Shown here piece by piece: positions 7,412 through 17,895 of a DNA stretch of 64,000 bases (position 1 is its first letter; each line of letters opens with the position of its first letter). A model generated the notes under the pieces. The model made no database searches. It was not told the origin of the DNA and was given only the letters and a program-made list of their open reading frames with translations. Where the stretch lies: contig NZ_LT629743.1 in assembly GCF_900105095.1 (NCBI RefSeq), positions 1,860,001 through 1,924,000 of the forward strand. Reading direction: 5' to 3'. Position numbers and translations under genes: made by a program. This DNA is from Erythrobacter sp. HL-111. GTDB taxonomy: Bacteria > Pseudomonadota > Alphaproteobacteria > Sphingomonadales > Sphingomonadaceae.

Positions 7412-8818
7412 GTGGCTATGCCGGGCCCCTCCTCGCTTTCGGGCAGCAGCATGGGCCGGCAATCGCCCGATCTCGCCGTGAGCGGACGCTCGGGTCTCTT
7501 CGCGCTCGGTACGGTCCTGATCGTCGCGGCGGCGCTGGGCGGCGGAGGCCAACGCTACGGGCTCGCCAACCTCGCCGTGCAACTGACCGCGCTCGCGGCG
7601 CTCGCCCTCCACCCTGCGGCGTTCGCGGCGTTCCGGACATCGGCCCCCCTTGCTCTGCGCGCGCTGGCGGGCCTTTCGCTCCTCCTGCCCCTGCTCCAGC
7701 TCGTTCCTCTTCCGCCGGCGATCTGGACCGCGCTGCCCGGACGCGATCTGGTCGTCCAGTCGCTCGAAGCGGCCGGCATGGCCGGCTGGATGCCCTTCAG
7801 CCTCGATCCGCACCGAACGCTGCTCGCGCTGACCGCGCTGGTGACGCCCCTCGCCGTGCTCGCTGCGGGCTGGACCCTGAGGCGGGAGCAGATCGCCATG
7901 CTGGGCTGGCTCGTCGTGGCTCTCGGTATCCTCAACCTGCTGATCGGGGCCGTGCAGGTCTCCTCGCCGGGCGGGAGAGCAAGCCTTTTCGACGAGGTGC
8001 TGCCCGAGGAAGTGCTGCTCGGCACCTTCGCCAACCGCAATTCGACCGCGCTGTTCCTCGTCGGGGCGCTCGGCTTTGCGGCGCTTGTCCCCGCGCCGTG
8101 GGCGCGGCGAGCCGAGCTTGCCCTGCGGGTCGGGCTCTGCGCGCTCCTCTTGCTGGCGATCATCCTCACGCGCTCGCGCACCGGGCTCGTCCTCGCGCTC
8201 GTTCCGCTCGGCCTCGCGGCGCTGCGGGCGCTGTCCTGGTCCGCCTCGCGCGGCCCCGCCAGGGGATCCGGGCGCGCCCGCCCACGTTCGCTGGCGTTAA
8301 CTGCCGGAGCGGCGGCGGTGGCGGCGGCGCTTTTCGCGGGGCTGCTGGTGCTTGCCCCCGGAAGGGTGGCCGACACCGTCGAACGCTTCGGCGCGCTCGA
8401 CCGCGACGCGCGGAGCTACATCTGGGAGGATGCGGCCTATTCGTCCTCGCGCTACTGGCCACTCGGCGCGGGGATGGGCACTTTCGACGAGGTCTTCCAG
8501 ATCGACGAATCGCTCGAGAACATGACCGTCCGCCGGGCGGGGCGGGCGCATAACGACTATCTCGAAATCGCCATCGAAGCCGGGCTTCCCGGCCTCGTGC
8601 TGGTCGCGGCGTGGCTGCTGCTGGTCGGATGGCTGAGCTGGCAGGCGCGGCGCTCTCGCTGGCGCTGGACGGGATGGGCAGGGGCCTCCTTCCTCGTCTG
8701 CATCGCGCTGCAGTCGATCACCGATTACCCGTTGCGGAACCAGACCATCCTCGCCGCGGCGGGTCTTGCGCTGCTGGCGCTGGCGCGGACCGCGCAGGCG
8801 CCGGGGGAGCGCGCATGA
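7412..8818 (+). CDS. O-antigen ligase / polymerase family membrane protein
   Basis: This 468-residue protein has about ten transmembrane helices and a large periplasmic loop. The motif RAHNDYLEIAIEAGLPGL is typical of the Wzy/WaaL (O-antigen ligase) superfamily, and FANRNSTALFLVGALGF is another family landmark. Members polymerise or ligate lipid-linked oligosaccharides at the outer face of the inner membrane, or glycosylate pilins. GTG 7412 is the first start; ATG 7418 or 7454 would also work. The stop overlaps the next gene's ATG (ATGA), so the two form an operon. There are no glycosyltransferases nearby, so the substrate cannot be read from context. Confidence 0.85.
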   Translation: MAMPGPSSLSGSSMGRQSPDLAVSGRSGLFALGTVLIVAAALGGGGQRYGLANLAVQLTALAALALHPAAFAAFRTSAPLALRALAGLSLLLPLLQLVPLPPAIWTALPGRDLVVQSLEAAGMAGWMPFSLDPHRTLLALTALVTPLAVLAAGWTLRREQIAMLGWLVVALGILNLLIGAVQVSSPGGRASLFDEVLPEEVLLGTFANRNSTALFLVGALGFAALVPAPWARRAELALRVGLCALLLLAIILTRSRTGLVLALVPLGLAALRALSWSASRGPARGSGRARPRSLALTAGAAAVAAALFAGLLVLAPGRVADTVERFGALDRDARSYIWEDAAYSSSRYWPLGAGMGTFDEVFQIDESLENMTVRRAGRAHNDYLEIAIEAGLPGLVLVAAWLLLVGWLSWQARRSRWRWTGWAGASFLVCIALQSITDYPLRNQTILAAAGLALLALARTAQAPGERA

Positions 8819-9552
8819 CGATGCGGCGCATCGCATGGTACGGCCTGCTTTCAGCCGTGGCGCTGGTCACGGCCGGGCTGCAACTGGACAAGCAATCGGC
8901 AGCATCGCCCGCGCTCGCGGCGCTGGTGCCGGAAATCTTCCGCTCGGCCGGGCAGCCGCGCATCGTCTCGGCCGCGCTGTTGGGCGACGACGCGCGGGCA
9001 GCCCTCGCGCAAGCGGAGCGGCTCGTCGTCAGGCGTCCGGTTCCGGCGCAATCGCTGCGCCTGCTTGCGCTCGCCCAGTTCCAGGCGGGCGAGATCGATC
9101 GGGGGTCGCGCTCGATCCAGTATGCGGCCCGCCGGGGCTGGCGCGACATCGCGGCGCAGGAGGCGATGGCCCGGTTCGCGCTGGGCGCGGGGGACCGGGC
9201 GGAGGCGGCGCGGCGCTACACGGCGCTGCTGGCGCGGGGCGAGACGGCCGATGCGACGCTCGAACAGCTCGGCCCCGCGATCTTCGACGGTCCCGACCCG
9301 GCGGCGCGGGAAACAATGGCCGCGATCATCGCCGGTTCCGAACGCTGGCACGGCCTGTTCCTGCGGCGGGGGCCGGCCGTGATGCCGCCGGAGAGCTTCG
9401 GCGCGGTGGTCATCGCCAGCATGGAACGGGGCGCCGATTATGACTGCGCCGCGTTCGAGCGGGCGGTGGAGACGATCGCCGCAAGGGACGCGCAGGCCGG
9501 CGCTCGGCTCGCCGGAAACCGTCCGCCCGCCTGCGAGCGGCAGGGCGCCTGA
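8815..9552 (+). CDS. Membrane-anchored tetratricopeptide-like protein
   Basis: This 245-residue protein has one N-terminal hydrophobic helix (about 5-20) and then an alanine-rich, helical body with TPR-like repeats (for example LRLLALAQFQAGEIDRGSRS and AQEAMARFALGAGDRAEAAR). It is coupled to the O-antigen-ligase-like gene by an ATGA overlap. Such partners often assist a polysaccharide polymerase at the membrane; that role is inferred from the coupling. No enzyme motif is visible. Confidence 0.72.
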   Translation: MTMRRIAWYGLLSAVALVTAGLQLDKQSAASPALAALVPEIFRSAGQPRIVSAALLGDDARAALAQAERLVVRRPVPAQSLRLLALAQFQAGEIDRGSRSIQYAARRGWRDIAAQEAMARFALGAGDRAEAARRYTALLARGETADATLEQLGPAIFDGPDPAARETMAAIIAGSERWHGLFLRRGPAVMPPESFGAVVIASMERGADYDCAAFERAVETIAARDAQAGARLAGNRPPACERQGA

Positions 9553-9712
9553 CAGCGCGGCTGCGCGCGGTCCATCCGCAGGACGATCGCCAGACGGCTT
9601 GCGCCGCCCCGTCCTCGAAAGGGACCGAAGGCGCGCTCCAACCATACGCCCGCGCGGGCAGGTGCCCCCAGCGGAGGACACCTGCCGCACGCCCGAAGGC
9701 GCTATCCTCGGC

Positions 9713-12700
9713 TCAGAACCGGAAGCGGACGTTCAGCGAGCCGCCATAGCCATCGAGGTCGTCCCCGGTGAGGTAATTGCCCTGCAGGCTGCCGGTGATC
9801 GCGTCATCCTCGTTGCCGATCGTGATGCCGGCCGAAAGATCCACGTAGTCGTCGAAAGGCTGGTTGCCGAACAACACGCGGTTGGGGCCGGTCGCGAAGC
9901 TGACCGCGGTGTCGTCGCCGCCGAGTTCGTGGGCGTAGTGGGCGCCCACGAAGACGACGCCCGAGGTTCCCCCGAGATCGAAGCCGATCCCGGCCCGCGC
10001 CCCGCCCCGTGCCAGCGCGCCATCGCCCGCATCGAAGGCGAAGGTGCCCTGGGCGGTGACGATGTCATCAAGGTCGGAGCTGGCATAGGCGAAGCTGACG
10101 CTCGGCTCGAGGAAGAACGCCCTGCGGTCGCCGAGCAGCGCCCCGGCTTCGGCCTGGACCCCCATCACCGAGCCTTCGACATCGGCCGTCAGCCCGGCTG
10201 TGTTGCTCTGGAGCGTGCCGTTAACGCTGTCGTACTTGGCCAGCGCGTTCGCCCAGAATGCGCCGATATCCGCGGTCATGTAGGCACCGAGGCTGAAGAC
10301 GTCGTAGTCGATCCCGTTCGAGGACGCGGTGAATTCGACGTCGCTGCTCTGGTAGCCCGCGGTCACGCCGTAACGCACCGCGCTGGTCCCGAAATCGATC
10401 CCGGCGAGCATTCCCCAGAAGTCCTGGTCATAGCCGAGTTCGTGGGTCCCGGCGATGTTGTTGAACACGGTGTTCCTGACCTGCTCGCGTTCGAGGCTGC
10501 TGCCGAACCCGGTGAGCCAGGCGCGCGTCGTCTTGTCGCCGCCGCCGACGCTGCTTTCATCCGAACCGCCGGTGTCGCGCATCGTCGCCATCTGGTCCGC
10601 GAAGGCATTGGCCGATTGGGTCCACAGGTTGCGCGCGGTCTCGGCGAAGGTGCTGAATTCGAGCGCCGCGGTCGACGGGGCGGTGGCGAGGAAGAAATCA
10701 TTGCCCGCCGGGTCGAAGGCGAGATCGAATTCGATCAGGCCGATGGTCTGGCGCCCGCCGACGAGATCGAAGGCGTTTGCCGTGGTGCCCGCGCCGGCAT
10801 CGACGACCAGGATGTCCGAGACGAGGCCACTGGGCTGGGTGCCGGCCGGGTTCACCGTGACCACGGTCGAACCCGTCGCGGCGCCTTCGATCGTCAGCGT
10901 GTCGGCGGTCGCGGCGGCGAGGTCGACATCCACGTTGAGGGTCGAACCGCCGGTCCCGACGAAGTTGCCGGAGGTTGCAAGGTTGTTGCCGGAAGTCCCG
11001 TCGGCCATGTCGATCAGGCCCTCGTTGGCGAAGGTTTCGAGGCCCGTGATGTTCACGGGGCCGGCGCTGGCCACCCGGAAGGTGCCGGTGTTCACCAGGG
11101 AGTCGGTGCCGCCGCCGAAGGCGCTGTGGCCGATGGCGAGGAATTCGCCGTTGTTGGTCAGCGTGTCGGCCGCATCGTCGAGCGTCACGAAGCCGACCAG
11201 TTCGCCGTTATTCGTGATCTGCGATCCGGCCGGGCCGCGGGCACGGATGGCCTCGCGCGTGTCGGCGCTGACGAAGCCGTCGTTGACGATCACCGTCGGC
11301 GCAGTGCCGTTGTTCACGGCATAGATGCCCGGTTCCGTGCCGGTGACATCGCCGGAAGTCGCGATCGAGATGCCGGTGGAATCGGCACCGCCGCGCACGC
11401 TGATCCCGCTTCCGGCAAGGCCCGTGGCATCGGCCGCCGTGACGGTCAGCGAACCGGTGCCATCGGCGGCGGCGTAGATGCCGTTGGCCCCGCCGACGAT
11501 GGCGCCTGCCGAAGTGTCGATCGCGGCATCCGCCCCGGTGGTGATCACGCTGATCGCGTTGCCGCTCGTCCCGGTCACGTCCGCTGTGGCGATCGTCAGC
11601 GTGCCGGCCGAGACGCTGGCGAGTATCCCGGTCGTCGCGCCGCTCACCGCGCCCGCGGTGGTGTCGATCGCCAGCGAGGTCCCGACCCCGCTCGCGTCGA
11701 TGCCCGGGCCTGCGGTGCCGGTGACGTCGGCGGTCGTGATCGTGGTGGCGCCCGCCCCGTCGGAGCGGACCGTGATGCCCGACACGCCGCCCGAGACCGC
11801 GCCCGCGGTGGTCGTCACGTCGAGGCTCGTGCCGGTGGCCGCGTTGCGCACGAAGACGCCGAAGCCGCTGCCCGCGGTCACGTCCGCCGTGGTGATCGCG
11901 GTCGCGCCCGAACCGTAGTTCTCGGCATAGATGCCGTTGGTCGCGCCGCCGATCGCACCGGCGGAAGTGTCGATGGCGAGGTCGGTGCCGGCCGCCGTGA
12001 GGTTGCCGTAAACGCCGGTCCCCCCGGCGCTGGTCACGTCGCCGCCGGTGATCGAGAGCGCGCCGGTCCCTTCGTTCCGGACCGCGATGCCGACCAGGGC
12101 GGCTGTCACGTCACCGGCGCTGGTGTCGATCGTGAGGTCGGTCGTGCTCGCCGCGTTGATCGCGTAGACGCCGTAGCGGCCCTCCGCGTCGATGTCGGCC
12201 GTGGTGATCGTGGTCGATCCGGTGCCGTCGTTGAGCGCGGCGATCCCGTCGGTCGCGCCGGTCACGCTGCCCGCGGTGGTGTCGATCGCCAGCGAATCCG
12301 CAGTCGCCGCATTGCTCGCCGAAATCGCGTTGTCGCCAGTCGAGGTCACGTCGGCCGTGGTGATCGAAGTGTTGCCGGTGCCCCCGTTCTCGGCCGAAAT
12401 GCCGGTCGAGCCCGACGAGATCGCACCTGCCGCGGAATCGATGATGATGTCGGTCGCGGTGGCGGTGTTCTCCGCCAGGATGCCGATACTGCCCGCCGAA
12501 ACATCGGCGGCCGTGATCGACACCGCACCCGTGCCTGCATTGCTCCGAACGGAAATGCCGTCACCCCCGCCCGTAACCGTGCCGGCCGTGCTATCGATGG
12601 CAACCCCGGTGGTGCCGGTGTCGGTCCGCACGTCGATCCCGTCGGTCACCCCGGTCACATCGGCCGTGGTGATCGTTACGCCGCCCGTCCCGTAATGCCC

Positions 12701-15447
12701 GGCGATCATGCCATAGCGGCCGCCACTGACGCTGCCCGCGACCGTGTCGATCGTGATGCTGCCGCCGCCAATGCTTTCGCCGAGCACGCCGTCGCCCGTC
12801 GCAGAGTTAACGTCCGCCGTGGTGATGAAGACATCGCCGCCCGCTGCATCGACCCGTGCGCGAACACCGATGCGATCCGCGGTCACCGTCCCCGCGCTCG
12901 TGTCGACCGTGACAGTGCCGCCGCCAAGGCTTCGGGCAAAGACGCCGTCATAGGTTGCCGAGGAGACGTCTGCTGTCGTGATCGTGACGCTGCCCGCTCC
13001 GGAACTCTCGGCGAGCACGCCGAACTGCGTGCCGCTGACGCTTCCGCCGGTCGTGTCGACGGCAATGGTGCCCGCACCATCCGTGATCGCGAGGATGCCG
13101 CTGGCGAACGCAGTGCCATCGCCCGTCACGTCGCCGATCGCGGCACTCGTGCCGATGGCGATGTCGCCGCCGCCCAGCGCGTAGGCGACGATACCGTCCC
13201 CGCCCGTGCCGGTCACCCCCCCGACGAGGCCGACGCCCTGGATCGAGATCGCGCCGCCGTCGCTCACCGCGATAATGCCGGTGCCGCCCGTGCCGAGGAT
13301 CGTCCCGATGTCGCTGACCGCGATCGCGCCGCCCGCGGATTCGAGGTCGAGACCGTCGCCCGCCTGCCCGGTCACGCTGTCGAAGTCGGTGACGAGGATG
13401 TCCGCACCGGCCGTGATCGCCTGGATGCCGTCGGTCGCCCCGACGATGTCGCCGGACGAGCCCTGGATCGTGATGTCCGCCGTCGCCTGTGCCGAACGCG
13501 CGAAGATGCCGAAGGCCGAACCGCCGGTCACGTCGCCGGTGGTGATCGTGAGCGGGCCGGACCCGAAATGCTCGGCATAGATGCCGTGCGAGCCCCCGCT
13601 CACCGTGCCCGCGCTGGCGTCGATCGCGAAGCTGGTGCCGTTCGCGCTCTGGTAGCCGTAGACGCCCGTGCCGCCGATCGCGGTCACGTCCGCGGTGGTG
13701 ATCGAAAGCGCGCCCGTGCCGTAGCTGCGCGCGCCGATCCCGACCAGGGCGCTGGTGACGGTCCCCGCGCTGCTGTCGATCGAGAGATCGGTCCCCGCAG
13801 CCGAGTTCACCGCGCCGATCCCGAGTTCGCCTGCGCCCGCCACGTCCGCCGTCGTGATCGAGAGCGCACCGCTCCCCCCGCTCGAAGCGTAGATGCCGAC
13901 GGTCGCACCGCTCACCGCTCCGGCGGCCGTGTCGATCGTCAGGTCCGTGGCTGCGCCATAGGCGTAGATGCCGTAGGCGCTCGTGCCGGTCACGTTACCG
14001 GTGGTGATCGTGGTCGCCCCGGTGCCGAAATTGCTGGCGACGATGCCGATCTCGCCGCTTACGCTTCCCGCGCTGCTGTCGATCGTCAGGTCCGTGCCGA
14101 TGCCGTAGGCGTAGATGCCGTAGCCCGCCGTTCCGGTCACGTCGCCGGTCGTCACCGAAAGCGCGCCCGTGCCCCCGTTGAACGCGGTAATGCCGGCGGT
14201 CGCCCCGGTAACCCCGCCGACCGTATCGATCGTCAGGCCGGAGCCCGCGTTGTAGGCCAGGATGCCTTCCGCGGTGGTTCCGGTGACAGCATCCGCGCGG
14301 ATCGCGAGTTCGCCCGTCCCGTAATGCACCGCCTCGATGCCGCGCGCCCCGCTGATCGCGCGGAAGGCCGAAATCGTGGCCGTCGTACCGTAGCTCGTCG
14401 ACCTGATCGCCGCGCCGGCGGCCGCGACGATGTCCCCGGCAACGATGCTCGTGTCTCCCGAACCCTGGTTCAGGACGTTGATGCCGATGTCCGAAGCGGT
14501 CACGCTCCCCTGCGTGGTGTTGACGAGGATGTCGTCCCCGGCGACATTGACCGCAAGCACGCCGTCGCCGTCGGCGCCCGTCACGTCGGCGGTGTCTCGA
14601 TCACGAGATTGCCGGCGCCGCCATTGCGGCCATAGACCCCTATCGTCCCGCCGAAGACGGTCCCCGCGCTCGTATCGATCCGCAGGCTCCCGGCGCTGTT
14701 CTCGAACGCGATCAGGCCATATCTCGTCAGGCCCGTCACATTGCCGGTCACCACTTCGGTCTGGCTCGTGGAACTGGTGAAGACGCTGATGCCGCGGGTC
14801 TGCCCCACGACATCGCCGTCCACGGTGATGAGGTCGAAGCGATCGCCGGAATGTGTGCCTGAAATCCCGACCCCGGTCGTTCCCGTGATCGGGCCGCCGG
14901 TCCGCACGCGGACCAGGCCGGCGTTGTTCGTGAAGGTGAAGCCGTTGTCGCCGACGATCGAGCTGCTGCCCGAAACCTGGTTCAATGTCAGGCCGCCATT
15001 GGTGGTGACCTGCAGGCCGTCTCCGCCGACACCGGTCGTGTCGATGGCGAAGCCGTCGTCGATCAGGATATCGAGATTCGTGCCGGCGATCACCTGGGTG
15101 GTCGTGGCGGGCGGGCCGTTGTCCTCGCAGGTGACTTAGTCAGGGCCGGTCACGGCGCAGGCGTCCTGCGCGGCGGCAGGGGTGGCGATCGCAAGGCCCG
15201 AAGCGAGAAGCGCGATCGGCGCGGAGCCCCAGCGAAGGGCGCTCGTCGCTGCCCGCAAAAGGGCGCTCCGCCCCTCGCCCGTCCGCGGTTCGATCGTCAC
15301 GGCAAGGCCGAGATCGGGCGAATAGCTCGCCGCCACACCCTTGTGCTTCGTCATGCGGCCGCCGCGCAGCATGGCCGGGCCGACCGGCCCGCGAACCTCG
15401 CCGCCGATACCCGCCCGATCGATCGCCGCGTCCAGGATGTTCTTCAT
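9713..15447 (-). pseudogene. Giant repeat-rich autotransporter, interrupted by a stop codon and a frameshift
   Basis: One gene of about 1,900 codons is read from 15447 down to 9713. It has an extended N-terminus with a signal peptide ending PAAAQ, a passenger of about 50-residue repeats, and a C-terminal autotransporter beta-barrel (about the last 280 residues, ending in the aromatic-terminated strand NVRFRF). Two lesions break it. An in-frame TAA at 15136-15138 lies between ACAVTGPD and VTCEDNG. An extra 2 bases near 14592-14595 turn the expected ETADVTG into ETPPT-stop. The downstream 1,623 codons stay open, so decay is recent or the lesions are assembly errors. The intact product would be an outer-membrane-anchored, surface-exposed beta-helix protein, possibly an adhesin. 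Confidence 0.85.
11300..14590 (-). repeat. Tandem degenerate repeats of the autotransporter passenger
   Basis: About 20 or more degenerate units of roughly 50 codons (about 150 bp) run in tandem. Each unit carries the landmarks ITTADVTG, GIYA, LTIDTSAG and VSGATxGI. In protein terms this is a beta-helix passenger in which each unit adds coils. Similar units at the DNA level could recombine and change copy number. The edges are approximate. Confidence 0.8.
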
Positions 15448-15552
15448 GTTCTCGCCCTCTTTCTCACCGCTCGCACCGCTGTTCGACAGCGCTTCGAGCC
15501 GGCTCGTTCATTCCCCAAATCGCCGCTCGCCCCATCGGGCGCAGCCGGCGCA

Positions 15553-16647
15553 TTACGCTTCCGGTTCCACCGTGATCAGCGTCGCCGCATCGGGGGAATT
15601 GGGAGAAACCGTCATCGGACAGGCGAAACCCTCGACCAGCTCGACATCGTAGAGCTCGCCGATATCGCCATCGATCCTGAACCAGTCGACGCAACTGCCC
15701 TTGGCAAGGTCGATCACCTGCACCCCGCACCAGGCCTCGCTGTCCGCGGACTTGAGCCGTTGGTCGAGTTCGAGCCCCTCGAACCGCTGGTAGCGCGGCC
15801 GCGACAGCCCGACGAAGGCGTAATTCCCCTTGAAGGCGAGCCCGCGCAGGAAACCGGGGCAGAAGGCGATCGGCCTGAACGTCCCCGTCGCGGCAGCGCC
15901 CTTCGTGTCCTTTGCGCCCTTCGCGCCCTTCGCACCCTTCCCGGGCAGAACCACTTCGCCGAATTCGCCGGTGCCGGCATTGAGCACGTAGAGCCTGCCT
16001 TCGTGCCAGCGCGGCGAATGCGGCATCGAGAGCCCTTCGCACACCACCTTCCCGCTTTCGACCTCGATCACGACCCCGCCGTCCGCGCGGCGGTCGCGCC
16101 AGCCGTCGATCGTGTTGGAGCGGGACACCGCGGTGACGAATGCGGGCCTGCCATCGCGCATCGCGAGCCCGTTGAGGTGGCAGCGATCCTCGTCCACGAT
16201 CTCGCTGATGAAATCGGGTTTCCAGACCGGCTTGAACGAATGGCGAGTCGAAAGCGTCGCAAGGCAGTTGAAGCGCGTGTTGACGAAGATGATCTCGCCT
16301 TCGCCCGTCACGCCGACGTCATGCGCGTCGAGCTGGCCCGTGACGTGCTGCGTGCGCGGCATGAAACAGGCGTCGTAGAGCTGGTTGATCCGCGAGGAAA
16401 GCACGAGCCGGTCCGGCCCGTCGAGCGCGAGCCCCATTGGCTTGGGCATCTCGGACTGGTGCAGTTGCGCCCCGCCGGCGGGGCCGCGGCCGAGCATGTA
16501 GAGAAAGCCGCTCTGATAGGAGGTGAAGGCGAGGGAAACCCCGAGCGAGGCGAGACGGGAAAGCAGGCCGCCCGACAGGGAATAATCCGCTTTCGGCGGA
16601 TTCGCCGCGACCCTGCTGGCCGCAACCTGCTGTGCCGGTCCGGACAT
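15553..16647 (-). CDS. TIGR03032 family protein
   Basis: This 364-residue protein is of the TIGR03032 type, a family of uncharacterised beta-propeller-like proteins. Recognisable family stretches are GLALDGPDRLVLSSRINQLY, AHDVGVTGEGEIIFVNTRFNCLATL, CHLNGLAMRDGRPAFVTAVS and GLSMPHSPRWHEGRLYVLNAGTGE. There is no signal peptide. A Gly-Ala-Lys repeat insert (GKGAKGAKGAKDTKGAAA, about residues 235-252) interrupts the fold and comes from a 9-bp tandem repeat. The function is unknown; members often sit near autotransporters or glycan genes, as here. Confidence 0.82.
   Translation of the reverse strand: MSGPAQQVAASRVAANPPKADYSLSGGLLSRLASLGVSLAFTSYQSGFLYMLGRGPAGGAQLHQSEMPKPMGLALDGPDRLVLSSRINQLYDACFMPRTQHVTGQLDAHDVGVTGEGEIIFVNTRFNCLATLSTRHSFKPVWKPDFISEIVDEDRCHLNGLAMRDGRPAFVTAVSRSNTIDGWRDRRADGGVVIEVESGKVVCEGLSMPHSPRWHEGRLYVLNAGTGEFGEVVLPGKGAKGAKGAKDTKGAAATGTFRPIAFCPGFLRGLAFKGNYAFVGLSRPRYQRFEGLELDQRLKSADSEAWCGVQVIDLAKGSCVDWFRIDGDIGELYDVELVEGFACPMTVSPNSPDAATLITVEPEA
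15898..15942. repeat. 9-bp tandem repeat inside the TIGR03032 gene
   Basis: Five consecutive 9-bp units of the form gcccttcgc (two are identical, the others differ at one to three bases) encode Gly-Ala-Lys triplets. Unit number can change without altering the reading frame. Confidence 0.8.
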
Positions 16648-16897
16648 TCGTTCCCCTGCTGCCCTTCTTCAGAGCCGACGTGCTGTATTGCCCACAGTAA
16701 TTAAATCAAGTTGGCAGACGGAGATTTCTCGCACCCGCAAAAGGTACCCGCGCCGTGAACGACGGGTCAGCGCCCTTTGCGTGCGGCGGTTCTCGCTCGG
16801 CGGAGGGGCCGCGGTGCGCGGCCCAAAGATCGCATTGATCGGACCGGGGCGGGCAGGCTAGACCTTCTGCGTCCGCTCCTTCGAAAGCCTGCCCTGC

Positions 16898-17074
16898 ATG
16901 GTCGATCCCGTTCCCTCGCCCTGTCGAAAGATCTGCCGCCTGTCGCAGGACGGCGGCCTGTGCGTCGGCTGCGGGCGGACCCTCGACGAGATCGCGGGCT
17001 GGCAGGCGATGACGGACGCGGAACGGGACGCGGCGAGCGCCGCCGCGCGGACACGGCTCGCCCGGCTCGAGTAA
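16898..17074 (+). CDS. DUF1289 domain-containing small protein
   Basis: This 58-residue protein carries the complete DUF1289 signature. SPCRKICRL is followed by CVGCGRTLDEIAGW, giving four Cys that can bind a metal, and a helical AMTDAERDAA tail. Members are widespread in proteobacteria; their function is not established, although a role in Fe-S or zinc binding is often assumed. The ATG at 16898 places the family start normally. The gene is short and lies convergent to the btuD-like gene, whose stop is 39 bases away. The opposite-strand frame here has no recognisable domain. Confidence 0.85.
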   Translation: MVDPVPSPCRKICRLSQDGGLCVGCGRTLDEIAGWQAMTDAERDAASAAARTRLARLE

Positions 17075-17112
17075 CAGGGCACAGTCGCCCCGCCGGCGCC
17101 GCGGCGAGCGCG

Positions 17113-17895
17113 CTAGCTTCGCGACGGCCCGATGATCCGCACCTCGGGGCGGCCCCCGGCGCCGTCCGACACTGCCGCCTCGATCCCGAACACCTCGGCG
17201 AGGCGCTTGGGCGCAAGCGTCGCGGCGGGCGCGCCGTCGGCGACCAGGCGCCCCACCTTCATCCACAACAGCCGGTCGGCATAGCGCGCGGCGAGCGCGA
17301 GGTCGTGGATCACGGTCAGCACCGCCGTCCCGCGCCGCGCGGCGGCGACGAAGATGCCCAGCACCTCGTGCTGGAAGCGCGGATCGAGCGCGGCCACGGG
17401 CTCGTCGGCGACCAGCACCGGCGCTTCGGCGGCGAGCGCACGGGCGAGATGGACGCGCGACATCTCCCCGCCCGAAAGCGTGTCGGCGGCGCGCTCCTCG
17501 AAGCCCTGAAGCCCGCAGGCGGCGATCGCACGGTCCACCGCCGCGGCATCGGCCGGGGAAAGACGCTCCGGCGTGCCGCCATGGGCGTAGCGGCCAAGGG
17601 CGACGATGTCGCGCACCGGCTGCGGCCAGACGAGCGGACGCGCCTGGGGGAGATAGGCCGCGCGGCGCGCCCGCTCGCGCGGGGAAAGGGCGCGGGCCGC
17701 CCCGTCGCCGATCAGCGCCTCGCCGCTGTCCGCCGCCAGCAGGCCGAGCGCGAGGCGCAGGAGCGTCGTCTTGCCCGCCCCGTTCGGGCCGATCAGCACG
17801 GTGAGCGTGCCCGGTTCGAGCGCGAAACTCGCCTCCTCCACCAGCGACCGGCCCGCGGCGCGATAGGTCAGCGCGCGGGCTTCGAGCGCGATCAT
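17113..17895 (-). CDS. btuD: Cobalamin ABC transporter ATP-binding protein
   Basis: This 260-residue ABC ATPase of the FecE/BtuD group has Walker A GPNGAGKTT (about 34-42), signature LSGGEMSR, Walker B VLVADEP and switch His in VIHDLAL. It powers BtuC-type uptake of vitamin B12 from the periplasm. ATG 17895 overlaps the permease stop by 4 bases. It is the last gene of a btuB-btuF-btuC-btuD unit downstream of a cobalamin riboswitch, which makes B12 the likely substrate over siderophores. Confidence 0.9.
   Translation of the reverse strand: MIALEARALTYRAAGRSLVEEASFALEPGTLTVLIGPNGAGKTTLLRLALGLLAADSGEALIGDGAARALSPRERARRAAYLPQARPLVWPQPVRDIVALGRYAHGGTPERLSPADAAAVDRAIAACGLQGFEERAADTLSGGEMSRVHLARALAAEAPVLVADEPVAALDPRFQHEVLGIFVAAARRGTAVLTVIHDLALAARYADRLLWMKVGRLVADGAPAATLAPKRLAEVFGIEAAVSDGAGGRPEVRIIGPSRS

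Noticed and set aside
11300..14590. Regular repeats suggesting a CRISPR array
   Set aside because: Units are about 150 bp, degenerate and in frame with a beta-helix protein; there are no identical short repeats with unique spacers and no cas genes.
9440..14635. 1,731-residue open frame on the plus strand opposite the autotransporter
   Set aside because: Its sequence is low-complexity Arg/Asp/Gly/Ala-rich with no domain, while the minus strand shows clear repeats and an autotransporter barrel. It is open because GC-rich repeats lack stop codons in this frame.
15464..16042. 192-residue minus-strand frame within the TIGR03032 gene
   Set aside because: It is an Arg-rich overlap in another frame of a recognised gene and has no domain.
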